64,000 bases of DNA. Origin: Toxorhynchites rutilus septentrionalis (lineage: Eukaryota > Arthropoda > Insecta > Diptera > Culicidae). Below, piece after piece: positions 1-11,729 of the stretch. Location of the stretch: contig NC_073746.1 of assembly GCF_029784135.1 (NCBI RefSeq), positions 13,778,416 through 13,842,415 of the forward strand. The letters are read 5' to 3'. Made by a program: the position numbers and the translations under genes. The notes below the pieces were generated by a model. It was not told the origin of the DNA and searched no databases. It saw only the letters and a list, made by a program, of their open reading frames with translations. How positions within the stretch are numbered: position 1 is the first letter of the stretch; each line of letters starts with the position of its first letter.

Positions 1-250
1 GGTTTGTAGTCGCTGCTGATGCCGCCGCCGCTGGTTGCTTCTTCTTGATGAATATTGTTGCGTTTAAACTTCGGCGTACCTTCGCATTGTGGAAACTGGA
101 CACATGTCGACAGTTGGTTTGCTGACTGCCGTTGCTACTACTGCTGCTACTGCTGACTGTTGGTACAGGTGCTTCCCTGGCTCTGGTGCCACAGGAAGTG
201 GCTGTGGTTGATGCTGATGCTGCTGGTTGTGTTGTTGTGGTTAGCGATTG
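1..250 (-). other. possible glutamine/histidine-rich exon edge
   Basis: The stretch is rich in CTG/GCT triplets on the plus strand (CAG/AGC on the minus strand). On the minus strand a frame from about 240 down to about 65 is open and reads as a Q/H/P-rich segment. A second frame is open from about 137 to the window edge. Low-complexity glutamine runs of this kind are common in insect transcription-factor exons, but the same composition gives spurious open frames. No start codon, splice site or domain can be fixed, and the sequence runs off the window. Confidence 0.2.
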
Positions 251-469
251 CGACCGGCTCAATGCCTGACACCACCGGAAAGCCCCAGGGTCCACGCACA
301 TGCCCATGCCTCTGATCCCATAGTCACTATGCTAACGCATCGTCGCCATTGCACTCTCTCTCTGGTTTCGGTGGTCTCAGTGTCACCTGTTGGCGGAAAA
401 AAAGAAGAAATAACAACAGACTGGTTAGCGAGCCAGGAGTGAGAAAAAAGGAAAACTAATTAACACCGT

Positions 470-3190
470 AGTGTTGAGATGATGAAAAGCGCATAAAAAA
501 CATCGGTTAATGAGTGTAGTTAGCTTCGCTTTTATGGCCACTAAAACCCTGTCTACGAATGAAGATGGGGAAGGGGGCGAGTTTTTGAGTGGTTAGAAGC
601 CAGTTTAAAGCTTCCGTGGTGTGTACTCAGAGGATAAAAGAAATGTGAAGAAAAAGCGGTTCTTTAACGATCACTTCGCTGTAATTGCAGTTGTAAAAAA
701 TTGGCAAGTTCTTCCGAACTTCCTGGAGCGTCGTCGCGGGCACGTTCTGGGCAGAATAATGGTCCATCTACCAGGTAAAAATAATGATCGAGGTGACAAA
801 GATAGCAAAGTTTATGGCATCTTGAAACATTTGTCGCTTCATTTCACTTTTATTCTTTTGTTCTCGAGTTATATCGGTGTCTTAAGGTCCCTTTCGGTCG
901 AGATGTTGATGGTGCTATATTAACAATCGCAAGCAATACACTCCACACCAGATAAGAGGAATCAAACCAATTCTTCTCTCTCTCTTACTTTATTTTTCTC
1001 CTAAATTTTATTTTGTGGTGTCAGTTGCCATTAACACATTTAGTCGCCAATTGATTTTCTTATTCGAACTCGAATCCCCGGTGGAAGAGTTACCCCTTAT
1101 ATCTGATCTAGATTCGATGTTTAACGATGCATTGACAAACTCAGAGTTACCAAAGGGAACATAATTTTGCGAGAGATTATTCATTGTTACTCGCAGTTTG
1201 TACAGATCGTGATCTGTACGGTTCACGATTAATCAAGCATCGAGTGAAGTTCTTTTAGTTTCCATCCTCGCTCAGTATACTCGATAATCCCAGGCGTTTC
1301 AGTAAATGAGGCACTTATTATCCTTTATTTTTCCCCCTCATATTTCAATACATCCACCGAGAAACTCATCCGTCTTACCTTGTATTCAATGACACCATTC
1401 GCTTCCAAAAGGACATTAAATCCTCCGGTTCCAGTGGCCTATTTTCCGTGCTTCGATTCACTCTCACTCAACTTGCGGATTTGTATCTCCCCTTGCTTTC
1501 ACACGCCTAACGAGTTTTATTCTTGGCTGGGATAAAATATATCACACTTATTAAAATCTTATTATGTGAGTTTTGCTTTTCATCTTCCACCTAGCGCTAA
1601 ACGATGACGCAAGAACTGAAGCCACCCATTACAAACATCCCCCTCTCTCCCTTCCTCAGACCATAACTCACACACCATGTCCCCGTAGCCAGCCATCCGG
1701 TTTTCCGCGCTCTTGCAAAATATTCACATATGAACATAAAAATTATTATTCTTTGTCCACACTCGCTCGCATGATAAAGGAACACAAACCCGACGGTCGG
1801 GGAGAACTTCCGCTCTCAACTCGCACACTCGTAAATAAGCCTTTCCTCATTAACTTGGACAGATATATGTTATGCTGCACTCTTCAACAAAATAAACATC
1901 AAATTCCGCAACAATGGCCTCATTGATGTTTTGATGATCATTGTTTTCTATTGTTTCTCGTTCGTAGGTACTGTCGTACTGTCCCCGTTTTCGTCATTGA
2001 CGTCACGTGGTTTGCATTTGGAACATTTTTTCTTTTTTTTTTGCGGCTCTCTATTTCTGGTTCGGGTCAAGGAGCTAACCCACTGAACACCGCGCTATGA
2101 CTCCCATGTGGTGGTGGTGGCAGAAGCATCAGCAAAAATATAACCGAGAGTGTAATGTCACACCAGCCTCAGAAAACATGAACACGGACACAGGGAATAC
2201 GTGAATATATTGTAAAAACCACCAGGATCTGGTTCGTGTCGGACAGGGATGATATTTTCCTACATGAAAATATATATTCGTATGGTAGTCTAATTTTTAT
2301 CTCTGTTCTCCCCACTGCCACACCGTATGGCTGCGGGTTTACTCTTTTGCAGACATCCTTTCGCCCATCACCATCGTCACTATCAGTGGAGCAGCAGCAG
2401 CAGTTCCCACCACCATAGCTTTGCGCCGCAACCACATAACATATGTTCGAACTTCGGAGTCACTTCAGCAGAAGATGCTCCAGGTTGATGATTAAGGTTT
2501 ATGACACTCTCCAGCACCTGCATAACAGCACAGGTCGAGGAGCATTAAATGTGGTTTTGGGGCAACCTTTGGATCCCTTCTTATTTTTAGCGTGAGATAA
2601 AACCAAAAATTGGACAACCGAATGGATGTTTAAGGTGGTGTTATCTATTTTATATTTGCTGTTCAGCCAAATTCTCTCAAATAATTTTAGAAGGGATCAA
2701 AACTGAAATTGTAAGCTTCGAGACTGATGCCGAGATGTAAAAATCGCTAATAAGTGAGATTCTGAAACCGGGAGGGTCAGCCCATGGAACATTCCGACCT
2801 GATACTGTAGAGCAATTCCCTGCCAAATTAACCATAACACTAAATTATAATTTTCATTATCATATGTTCGATTTTATTCCCGTATATCATTCGTATCATT
2901 TACTCTTTTATCCAAAAATACATATCTCGAAAGACAGATGTCTGATAATATTATAATGTTCAACAATGTTCTTGGAGACTTACAATGTTAAACTTTTTCA
3001 AAAATAAAATTTATTATCGAAACATTCGTATGTAAAAACACAATCTCTCACTCGATACTGGAGGTGTTGTCCGCCTCAAATATGATGTTTCGAAAATTAA
3101 TGAAATTTTATGCATCGCGAAATTGTAGCTTTTTTAAGAAAAATATCACACGGAATCGAATTTTTGAAAAAAACTATGCTGTATGAACAA
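470..3190. other. non-coding stretch, no gene recognised
   Basis: Only short, unsupported open frames occur here. The first 2.4 kb is moderately GC-rich with CT tracts and could be intron or UTR. From about 2,820 the sequence becomes AT-rich and ends at the Tc1 insertion. No RNA gene, transposon end or conserved domain was recognised. Confidence 0.5.
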
Positions 3191-3566
3191 TTATACACTC
3201 TGTCCAACTTCTATAAGACCACCCTGATTCTATTTCGTTGCAACGCACACAGTTAGAATTTCCACAAGATACATTCATACAATGCTTAGAATAAAGTATA
3301 TTTAATGTCAATTCCGTTCCTAAGAGTTGTTTGTTATTTTGCTGTCCAGTTTCTATAAGATCATCTGAATATTCTTAAGTCTTATCAATGAAAAATTCGA
3401 AATGATCGGTTGATTTACATATTTATAATTGTCAACCTTGCCATTTCGACTAATAACCTGGAAAATTCGTGTTGGAATACTATTTACCAAATTCTGCTAA
3501 ACGGATTTCTCGATATTTTTCCATGTTTCGACCTTGAGCTTTTCAATCGTGGTGTACCGTTTTCCC

Positions 3567-4012
3567 TCAGTGTAGATTCTGCGTACAAGGATCCCCTCTA
3601 AGATTTTCAACAGGATTCAAGTCTGGAGAGCGAGCCGGCCAGTCCAAAAAATTAAGTTTTTGGTCCTTAATCCATTGCTTAGTTTTCTTGCTGGTATGAA
3701 TAATAGCATTGTTTTGCTGGAATGTGAATTTGATGTGACGATATCCACGCAAAAACGGCAAGAGAGAGGATTCCAGAACATGTATGTAATCCTTGAATGA
3801 TGTGAAAACTATCTTGAGCTTTCCGGTTGCACAGAATCCCGCCCAAACCATACGCGAGCCTCCACCAAAATTCCTGGTTTAGAAAGACTGTTCCTATTTC
3901 CGTAAATCAAGCCAATACCCGTTGAAACCACCAGGACCAGCCAAGTTGAGCTTTTTTTCGTCAGTGAAGATAACCTATACATTGAAAAACTTTTCGTTAT
4001 GGTATACAGCAA
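3567..4012 (-). pseudogene. Tc1 transposase fragments
   Basis: Two overlapping minus-strand frames (3809-4012, then 3567-3851) cover the catalytic half of a Tc1 transposase, so at least one frameshift separates them. The second frame holds the family signature DWPARSPDLNPVEN, which carries the catalytic glutamate. The preceding motif, normally QQDNA, reads QQNNA, so the second catalytic aspartate is asparagine. Spacing from that position to the glutamate fits DD34E. The N-terminal DNA-binding region is not open. The gene cannot encode an active enzyme. Confidence 0.85.
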
Positions 4013-4313
4013 AATGTATTCTTTTGGAGAAATTCTTAGTCATAACATACCATGTCCACTGTGGATTCATGTGAGCTTTGACAAAACATAGACGTCTTCC
4101 GATGTGAGATGGTGTAAGATGAGGAGCTTGAACCTTTTAAAGCCCTCTTTATGCTAGGATATTTGAACAAAACTTGACGAATTGTCACACGAGTAACTAT
4201 TGCTTTATTTGCATAAGCGATTTTGAAGTATTCGAAGCTATTCTAGCTATTTTCCGCTTATCCCGGTCAGAGAGCAAACAAAATACAAAAACATTCGTTT
4301 ACGCTCAGCGCTT

Positions 4314-4338
4314 GCACACACACACACACACACACACA
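4314..4338. repeat. (CA)n microsatellite
   Basis: About twelve CA dinucleotides in a row, lying inside the Tc1 element near its right terminus. Confidence 0.95.
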
Positions 4339-4730
4339 TATGAAAATCACCAATACCTACACACTAGAATATAAATTGAAGCATTGTTTGTTTACAATGA
4401 CACAAAGCAGCAGGATCATCACCCATCACCAGTTCTCGTAGCAGTTGGACAGAGTGTATGAAGTATACACACAATTATAACAATTTCATGCAACGCAGAC
4501 ATTTTATTATTAAATGGAGACCCCGGTCTGGAAGGTTGAAAAAATCTTTTTTTTTGTTTTGCATTTTTGTGAAGCTTATGCCCTCAAAAATTTTGACCTA
4601 AAAAGATTTTTCGATAGTTGATTTCGTTGGAAAGTTACAGCAAAAAGTATGAGGTCCACTCAAGGGATATAGTATTGCCGTACGAATTTTTGAACGCGTT
4701 TTTCTCGAAACCATGTTTTTCCAACTGGTG

Positions 4731-4968
4731 GTATCGATATCTCAGGATCCACTCGACCGAATTGGCTGAAATTTTTTATCAGCATGTAGAAATGAATTAT
4801 CTGAAGATTTACATAGCTGTTTTTTGATATCTTGTTTTTTCGATGTAGAAGCTCATCGAAAAAACAAGATATCAAAAAACAGCTATGTAAATCTTCAGAT
4901 AATTCATTTCTACATGCTGATAAAAAATTTCAGCCAATTCGGTCGAGTGGATCCTGAGATATCGATAC
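4731..4968. repeat. perfect inverted repeat, 115-bp arms
   Basis: The arms 4731-4845 and 4854-4968 are exact reverse complements by direct reading, separated by an 8-base spacer (TAGAAGCT). The transcript of either strand would fold into one long hairpin. The flanking sequence (about 4,540-4,730 and 4,969-5,035) is not part of the repeat. No transposase or target duplication was found, so whether this is a foldback element or a local duplication is unknown. Confidence 0.95.
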
Positions 4969-5429
4969 AGGGATTTTTCACGAAAAATAACCCATTTTTA
5001 ACAAAAATGGCCGCCAAAACCGTAATGTAAAGCTTCTATATATCCATTGAAATTTGTTCTGCGACATCTCGTTCCTTCAGAACAGATTCCACCAGCGAGG
5101 TACCCATTTTCAGACAGCATCTACGTATCCAGCTGTCAACAGTGTAATAATAGTAACTTTGAACTACAGCGGAGCTCCGATTTTCCGCAGGGTTGTGAAC
5201 GCAGTAAACGAAAATTGCGGATAGAAGGACAAACACGAAAAAATATATTCCATCATGAAAACTATGTTGATATTGAAAAAAAACTTAAACAAGCAGGAGG
5301 AAAGCTACTGAAAAATCCCGGAAAAGCCTATAAAACCCGTCAATAGTTTTAAACAATTCACATCATCGAGTATATTGTACTGTTAGCACAACATTAAAAA
5401 TTGTTTCTCTAAGGATGGCAATTTTTTTT

Positions 5430-6030
5430 TGTACACGAATAATCGATGCTTCATCAGATGTGCGAGTTGAACTGTCCTCAGAATATCGTTTTTCGAAGCA
5501 ATCCCCAATCCCCGATTCTTAACATTCCGCCAATAAAACATATTTCGCATCGACGAAAAACATTCGCCAACATCATTTCGATATCTATATCTTCAAAGAA
5601 GTGCTGCTCTGCGAGTGCATGTCCCTTTGAAGCAAAAAAGTGATAATATGACGGTATCCGGTCTGGAGAATACGGCGGATGCAACTTCCCAGTTAAGGGT
5701 TTTTATTGCATCCTACACAACTTCAGTGGTGTGCGCCGTTGCGTTGTCATGCTATAGTTTAATTTTACCGTGTGTTCTGTATTTACCCTTTCACCTTATT
5801 TCAGTAGTTCAAGGTTTACCCGAACCCTTCTGGTCCCCCACAACAGATTTCATTTTATTTCGGCAAACTTTGAATTGCGAAACTATCTTTCACAGGTTTT
5901 CACTGCTAAAGCATGTCCGCCATAAGCTTCTACAAGCGAACGATGTGCTTCGAACGCTTTCTTCAAATGAGGAAACAATATTAGCGAATGAGGCAAATGT
6001 TCTTTATTTAGAACGAAGCATTTTAAAATA
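5430..6030 (-). pseudogene. mariner transposase, internally deleted and broken
   Basis: Read on the minus strand, 6030-5860 encodes a mariner N-terminal helix-turn-helix segment (an AHRSLVEAYGGHA-like stretch) interrupted by stops. Then, after a large internal deletion, 5780-5480 encodes the catalytic end, with HDNATAHT carrying an Asp and a degraded HPPYSPD signature (5478-5684 open). Several in-frame stops and frameshifts are present. Terminal inverted repeats were not located. This is a dead deletion derivative lying next to the element that starts at 6097. Confidence 0.75.
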
Positions 6031-6097
6031 CGCTACACAAAGATGTTACTTTGGTTTTTTTTGCAGAACGACACTGACATTTTTTTTGCTTTTATAC

Positions 6098-7136
6098 AGG
6101 GTTTTCCATTTCGGGCTTCCGAAAGTATACAGCCCTGCGCTGACAACCGTTTGACATAGCTGTCAACGAAAGTGTCATATCGTTAGTTGAATGTCTGCCA
6201 TTTTACAATATGGATCGTTTTAGCATCGCACAACGTGTTAATTTTGTTAAATTATACTATAAAAGAGATGAAAAACCGGCAAATGTTTTTCGAGCATTAC
6301 GGACGGATTTTGGTCGTCATGGACGGCCTACAGAGCACACAATCGCTAATGTAGTGCATAAATTCGAACAAACTGGATCCGTAGCGGATATTGTGAAACC
6401 TGTGCATCATCGTAATGTGCGTTCGGCCGAAAATATTGCTACTGTTGCTGCCAGTGTGGAGGATGACCCGAATGTTTCGATTCCACGGCGTGCTCAACAA
6501 TTGGGCTTGTCAAACACATCATTGTGGCGAATTTTGCATTTGGACTTGCACCTAACTCCATATAAAGTCCAACTGGTACAAAAATTAGAGCGTGGTGACC
6601 ATGGAAAGCCAAAAGTCACTGTTTGGTGCGCATTATGGTCTGGTGTCATCGGGCCGTATTTTTTTGAAAATGAGGACGGCGAGACGGTAACTGTGAATGG
6701 TGAGCGCTATGGCCGCATGTTAACCAATTTTTTTTTTGCTACAAATTGAAGATATGGATACGGATGACATGTGGTTTCAGCAGGACGGCGCCACGTGCCA
6801 TACAACACGACCGAACATGGTCATATTGCGAACGAAATTTTAGGGACGCATAATTTCGCGTTTTGGTTATGCCAATTGGCCGTCCAGATCATGCGATTTG
6901 AACCCGCTAGACTTTTTTTTTGTGGGGTTATGCGAAAGTCCGTGTCTATGCCAACTCTCCGCAAACTCTTGAACATTTGAAAGACAACATTCGTGAAGTT
7001 ATGACCGAGATACCGCCCCATATGTGCCGAAAAGTCATCGAAAATTACCTGTTCCGGATCAAGGTGTGCGAGGAAGCCCTAGGTGGACATTTGAATGATG
7101 TTGTATTCCACACATAACTCAAGTATGGAAAAGTTC
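6098..7136 (+). mobile_element. Tc1/mariner-superfamily transposon, 3' end missing
   Basis: The left terminus reads TACAGGGTTTTCCATTTCGG, a typical end for insect IS630/Tc1/mariner elements whose transposase begins with a DUF4817-type helix-turn-helix. The transposase remnant follows at once. No matching right terminus (ending ACCCTGTA) is visible by 7,200, so the 3' end has been lost. The MITE at 53395-53896 has ends of the same general type. Confidence 0.75.
6210..7117 (+). pseudogene. DUF4817/DDE-type transposase pseudogene
   Basis: The first frame (6210-6749, 179 aa) starts MDRFSIAQRVNFVKLYY and includes the two helix-turn-helix regions (residues about 1-110). It then jumps from LTPYKVQLVQKL to a VTVWCALWSG motif. 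The segment between them, which normally holds the first catalytic Asp, is deleted near 6,590-6,610. A frameshift in a T-run near 6,730 moves the rest (WFQQDGATCHTT, which carries the second Asp) into another frame. A stop and further shifts precede the end at 6920-7117. Clearly non-functional. Confidence 0.85.
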
Positions 7137-8953
7137 ATTCGCTCATTTCTCCACACCTGATTATAAATCACTCTTGTATCTGCTTGGAATAATCATGGCG
7201 AAAAGAATGCAGCAAACAATCGTGAGATTGAACGATGAATCATTTTACACTCCCCGACCATCTTCATTCGGGACTGATAGAAAACACAACAAAACAGAGA
7301 GTGGAAAACAACATTCAATGAATGAATAATCCTTTGGAAGGATAGCACGAAGCAAAATAACAAGTGAGTCAAAATAGATTGGATCTGCGTGTATGTATGA
7401 TTTTATTTTCCCTTGTAATCAAGTGCATATGAAATCCACTTTCCCGCTCATCAATAACTTGCGTTAATATGGTCTTTTGCGTTGGCTTAGATCGTTTCAT
7501 ACTAGAAACAAAAAAATGTCATTGTAATAGTGCCCAGGAAACAACTCGATTCTAACTATCTACCTATATTTTACTGCCGCGATCGAGGCTAAATGATTGC
7601 TATTTGAGTGAAAAACGAATGATTTTACAGAGACACTCGTTGGCTCAAGCAAAAGTTTCCAGTTTGATTCTATTACCATCATCCCGAGAGGCAAATGAGG
7701 GAATGCAAAAATTTCTGAGAATAGATGAGGGGAATCTAGACAGTGTTTTTCCGTCCTAATCGAGAATGAACTTTGCGAAGAGGATAGGTGAATGTTTTCT
7801 GCCTCAAATAAATTGAGGCATAAACGGAGAATCGAAGAGTGAGTTTTATCTGTGAATGAGTGTTGTTGAACGAATTTCAATGCGATTTTGCCCATACCTG
7901 CAGTAACTTACACTCGGACACAGTACTCAGTACTCCCCAAAATTTCAACAGCACTGTCACGTGAAATCATAGTATTTCATGTCAAATTAGCCAAAAACAA
8001 CATTCATTGATTTTGTTCAAAAAATCGTCATTATTTTTTTTTAGAAATAACATATTAAATACAGCGTTAACCCTTTCATTACGGCAGTGTGCTCCGCCGA
8101 ATTGCTACCCCTGTACGGAGCACTGCGCCAAAAAGTATACACATCGCGCTGGTGTTTATGTGGCAAAATTATCGAAACTGATGCCAGATGTCGCCTCACC
8201 TGCAAGTCAGTTATAACGTCGACAAAGGTGTCGATGTTGGGCTCATCGTCAGGAAACTTGTGCTATGCCTTTAAGAGGCTCTGGACAATGTTTCGTGATT
8301 CCAGCAGTTACATATGTCATACTTCATAAGATCGAATGAATGCCAATACAGTGGAGAAAGCATAGCGTAGAACACCAAAAATAACAATTAGGATCATAAA
8401 AGTAAGCTGTTTCGTGGGATATGAATTAACCAGGATTTAGGAAAAATAGGAAGCCGATACTTGAGAGAAACGAGTTGGAAATGTAAGAAGCATTGGGTTG
8501 GTAATATTTTGCAGGCTTTGTTCATACTGTTGAATTTATGAACGTTGACTAATTTTCCACCTGGAAAGGTTCGAAGAAGCAGAAATTTTTTTTTCAGCAT
8601 AGAAGCGAGGGTGATTTTACAGCTGACTTTCTTGAACCCATCGGGAACTGTTGGTAGGTTATTGTTCGGTAAATATACAGGAGAGTAGTAGCATAGGCTG
8701 TTTCATTCCAGAAGCAGTCATAGAATATTACTCTATGATACTGAACGCTGAAAGAACTGAAAGAACTTCCCTGGGACTTGTGTTTAAATTAACCTAAGTA
8801 TCCACGGTTCACTAAATCAAAATAAATGATTGAAACGCAAAATTATGGAAAATTCAAATATATGACAATATTGGCGGCAATACATTTGCTACTGTGTTAC
8901 AAGCAAAAAACTTATAAAGTAGTATTCATTTTTACATAACATACATCAAAGCA
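7137..8953. other. non-coding stretch, no gene recognised
   Basis: No supported coding frame or repeat copy was found. A sequence TTAACCCTTTCATTACGG at about 8,068 resembles a piggyBac-type end (TTAA followed by CCC), but I found no matching partner. Confidence 0.45.
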
Positions 8954-8955
8954 TA

Positions 8956-9290
8956 ACAGTTCGGCTGAAAAGTTCATTAGATTGACGTCCAGATGGCGCC
9001 TCTTGCAGAAATCTACTTGACTATCACAAAGCACCATCTTTCAATGGATACGTATCAAAATTTGACAGCAATCGGTCGATTGGTTCGTGAGTTACAGCAT
9101 TGAGAGTGAAGCAACTTTTGTTCTTGTGAAAAAATGGAAAAATCACAAATCAATGAAAACGATGGCAAAATTGCATGAATTGGGCTTCGAATTGCTTCCG
9201 CATCCACCGTATTCTCCAGATCTGGCCCCCAGCGATTATTTTCTGTTCGCAGACCTGAAGAGAATGCTCGCTGGCAAGAAATGTAATGTA
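8956..9290 (+). mobile_element. mariner 5' fragment (deletion derivative)
   Basis: It begins ACAGTTCGGCTGAAAAGTTC after a TA and shares this end and about 300 bp of interior with the complete MITE at 42895-43346. An open frame (9087-9389) starts inside it and includes HPPYSPDLAPSDYFLFADLK, the mariner catalytic signature. That frame is then truncated by junction with the LTR-like repeat at about 9,295. Most of the transposase, including the first catalytic Asp, is absent. Confidence 0.8.
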
Positions 9291-9294
9291 ATGT

Positions 9295-10150
9295 CACTGA
9301 GGATAGGATATTTAGCGGACTATGTAGAAATTCGCGTGTATATTCAATTGGAAATAAGTTTTCACTTCTCACAGTATTTTCTCCGTTAACGTGACTCAAC
9401 AGTCTGTCGGGCGTTTAGTTGTTATCTCACTCTACGACTCGACTATCTCATTTCATTCTTCTCCGTCAAGAGGACTTCATTGCATATTGAAGTGACGCCC
9501 TCCAAAATGAATTCGTTTCTCTCTCTCATGTATTACGTATGCATGTATCGATGTTTGCGCTCAACGTGGTTTGACGAGGTGAGCTAGATTTGTTTGTATC
9601 GTATACGAAAATTATTCACACATATAAAATAGAGTGCAGTGTTCAGAAACACTGACAAATTTGTGAATTTGTTGATATGAGTCTGTTTTTCTATTTGTTT
9701 TTTTTTTCACAAAATTGAACTCGATGACAAAGTAAATTAAAATTTTGCTTAAAATTTATCTCAAACTGCACGCAATTTACTAAGTCTGTCTAAGTTCGTT
9801 GGTTCGAGTTCGCGGTGAAGTTCGTTCTGAAAATCCCATTGTAAGAAATCGAAAGAATTTGGCAATTTATAATAACGGAAAGGAAAGGGGCCAAAAAGAT
9901 CGCACACATTTCTTATTGCGCTAGGTTCCGTTGCCCTTATAATGCAGTTATGAGTTAAAGCTAAGCTTTAACCAGGAGTTGCATGTGGTGAATCACAGAT
10001 AACGATGGGTAAAGGACTAATATGCAATAGAGGAAGAACGTTTATAGTTTTCTCTTTCTTTCACATTCTAGATTTAAATTTAGGCTAGAATTAAGATTGA
10101 ATAAAATTGTATAAAAACCCAAGGTTCTCTGAATAAAGCAAGCAGTCTTT
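9295..10150 (+). repeat. LTR-like dispersed repeat
   Basis: Parts of this stretch recur in the same order elsewhere: 9295-9570 matches 17968-18235, 9600-9790 matches 21695-21915, and 9860-10145 matches 25990-26141 plus 29832-29945. Near the right end there is a TATAAAA-like site followed by an AATAAAG polyadenylation-like signal (about 10,110-10,140), the layout expected of an LTR of a retrotransposon. No second LTR or pol gene is present, so it may be a solo LTR. The boundaries are approximate. Confidence 0.45.
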
Positions 10151-10902
10151 GGAATTGTGTCGTTACGAATACATCCGAAACCCCTATTGAATCGACTGAC
10201 GGGAGTTCTTCAGATTCAAGTCTTCCAACATTCGCCGCAATAGTTGTATAATTTACGTTCAGAGTTTGTGAAGATCTTGTACTCGGTGATCCTCCCGCTT
10301 AGTTGATATTCGATAGATTGATCAGCTCCCGTTCGTTACTCGTTCCGTACAGAAGTTATCCTACTCCATTTCTGTAAAGTGTCAATCCAGATTCGCAAGG
10401 TTGATTCCTTCGCTCAACCGAGTTTGCGTATTGAGCAACTTTTACAACGATTGAGCCAGTTGCAATGCGTCAAGTGGCAGATATTTGTTGAAGTTGTATT
10501 TCATGTTCAATGTAACAGCTCAACAAATCAATCAACAAAATAAAATGTTATTGTCATTCATATCGTCAATTATCGAAGTTTGTTCAAGTTACTTTTTTTC
10601 GAACCACGTTTTGTATTAGCCGGGGTCGAGGCAGAATCGCCTGGAGTAATAATTAATATGATATATTGTTGCATATCGACATTACGTGCGGTGTAATGAC
10701 GTTGTCGAATCATTACAACCTAATCTAGCACAGAACTTCTCACAAATACAACCACCAACAATTGTCTATTGTCTTTCTATGATGTAAAATTACAAAAAAG
10801 CAATATATCCTTCTTCCATGTTTGAGCTCTGAATTGTATAGATGTATTTTAATAAAAATTATTCCGGTTTTACTGTTACCATATTTATTTTGAAGTAAAA
10901 TT
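10151..10902. other. non-coding stretch, no gene recognised
   Basis: AT-rich sequence with no open frame above background. The first few hundred bases might still belong to the LTR-like repeat (leader region), but no other copy in the window tests this. Confidence 0.4.
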
Positions 10903-10911
10903 TAGTAAATC

Positions 10912-11404
10912 TGTTTTTTTATCCCTTTTGTTTAATTTAGGCTCATTAGCATTTTAGCTGTTACAGAGCCGGATTTTAATCGTGTACATATCACATGTTT
11001 ATCATATCTATAATTAGCACATCACACAGTTGCCATTTTTCGGCGTTAGAGTATTCCTTTCTATAACATTGCATATGGTACACATTTACACAGTAGCCAT
11101 TTAGGCGTAAGAGTTTTCTATGTGGTCTTCCATTGTCCAGTTAAACCGGACAGCGGAGACAGTTGATTGATCATTGTTGAGTTATTTATAGAACAGCAGC
11201 CCGATGTGTCTTGCTGAGCAGAGCAGTTGTGTGGATGAATCGATCTAATTTCGACCGTGGATCGATCTCCATCGCTGATGATTGTTGAGTGGACGTAGCT
11301 ATTCTGTAACAACACAAAGATGGTCAATGAGGGCCCTGAGTTTTGAACTCACGATCGATCGCTTACTAAGCGAACGCGCAACCAATGTGGCTACGGAGAC
11401 CCCC
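10912..11404 (-). mobile_element. tRNA-derived SINE, family 1, copy 1
   Basis: The minus strand starts with a tRNA-like head containing an A-box-like TAGCCACATTGG and a B-box-like GAGTTCAAAACTC, and ends in an A-rich tail. It is flanked by the duplication TAGTAAATC (10903-10911 and 11405-11413), showing LINE-type retrotransposition. The copy at 20881-21373 is in the opposite orientation. The length (about 490 bp) is long for a simple tRNA SINE. It may be a Feilai-like mosquito family, but I cannot confirm the name. Confidence 0.85.
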
Positions 11405-11553
11405 TAGTAAATCAGTTGTTTGGCTAAACATACATTTTTCTTAAAACACGTAAAACACTCTTCTTATTTTTTTGAGAGAGCTAAGGTTCAATAATTTATG
11501 TATCATTGCTAACAATAAATTTTCGATGCTGCAGACACAGATTTATCAATTTC

Positions 11554-11719
11554 CTTTTTTTTTTTTTTTTTTTTTTATCTGTATTATAGTGATTTTCAAC
11601 TCATTTCTCTGGTTCGTCACTTTTTACTTCCATTTTTGGAAGAATGTCGGAAGTGAGAATTGAACTCGTGACCTTCAGCGTGAGAGGCATGGATGTTACC
11701 ACTACGCCAGATCGCCTCC
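11554..11719 (-). mobile_element. tRNA-derived SINE, family 2, copy 1
   Basis: A short SINE of about 165 bp, read on the minus strand. It has a tRNA-like head with A-box TGGCGTAGTGG and B-box GAGTTCAATTC and a long A tail (the T-run at about 11,556-11,576). It is flanked by TATCAATTTC at 11544-11553 and 11720-11729. The second copy is at 39058-39210. Confidence 0.9.
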
Positions 11720-11729
11720 TATCAATTTC

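Larger units (their letters stand above)
3196..4456 (-). mobile_element. Tc1-like (DD34E) DNA transposon, inactive
   Basis: A 1,261-bp element is bounded by TA on both sides (3194-3195 and 4457-4458). Its inverted termini begin CACTCTGTCCAACT. The minus strand carries a broken transposase. A shorter copy of the same family lies at 12729-13691 with nearly the same ends. TA duplication, matching termini and the transposase motif together make the Tc1 assignment firm. The element contains a (CA)n tract near its right end. Confidence 0.9.

Noticed and set aside
5615..6154. 179-aa plus-strand frame as a gene
   Set aside because: It is antisense to a mariner transposase remnant whose minus-strand translation is clearly protein-like.
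9087..9389. 100-aa frame as an independent gene
   Set aside because: First two thirds are mariner transposase; the end reads into the LTR-like repeat.
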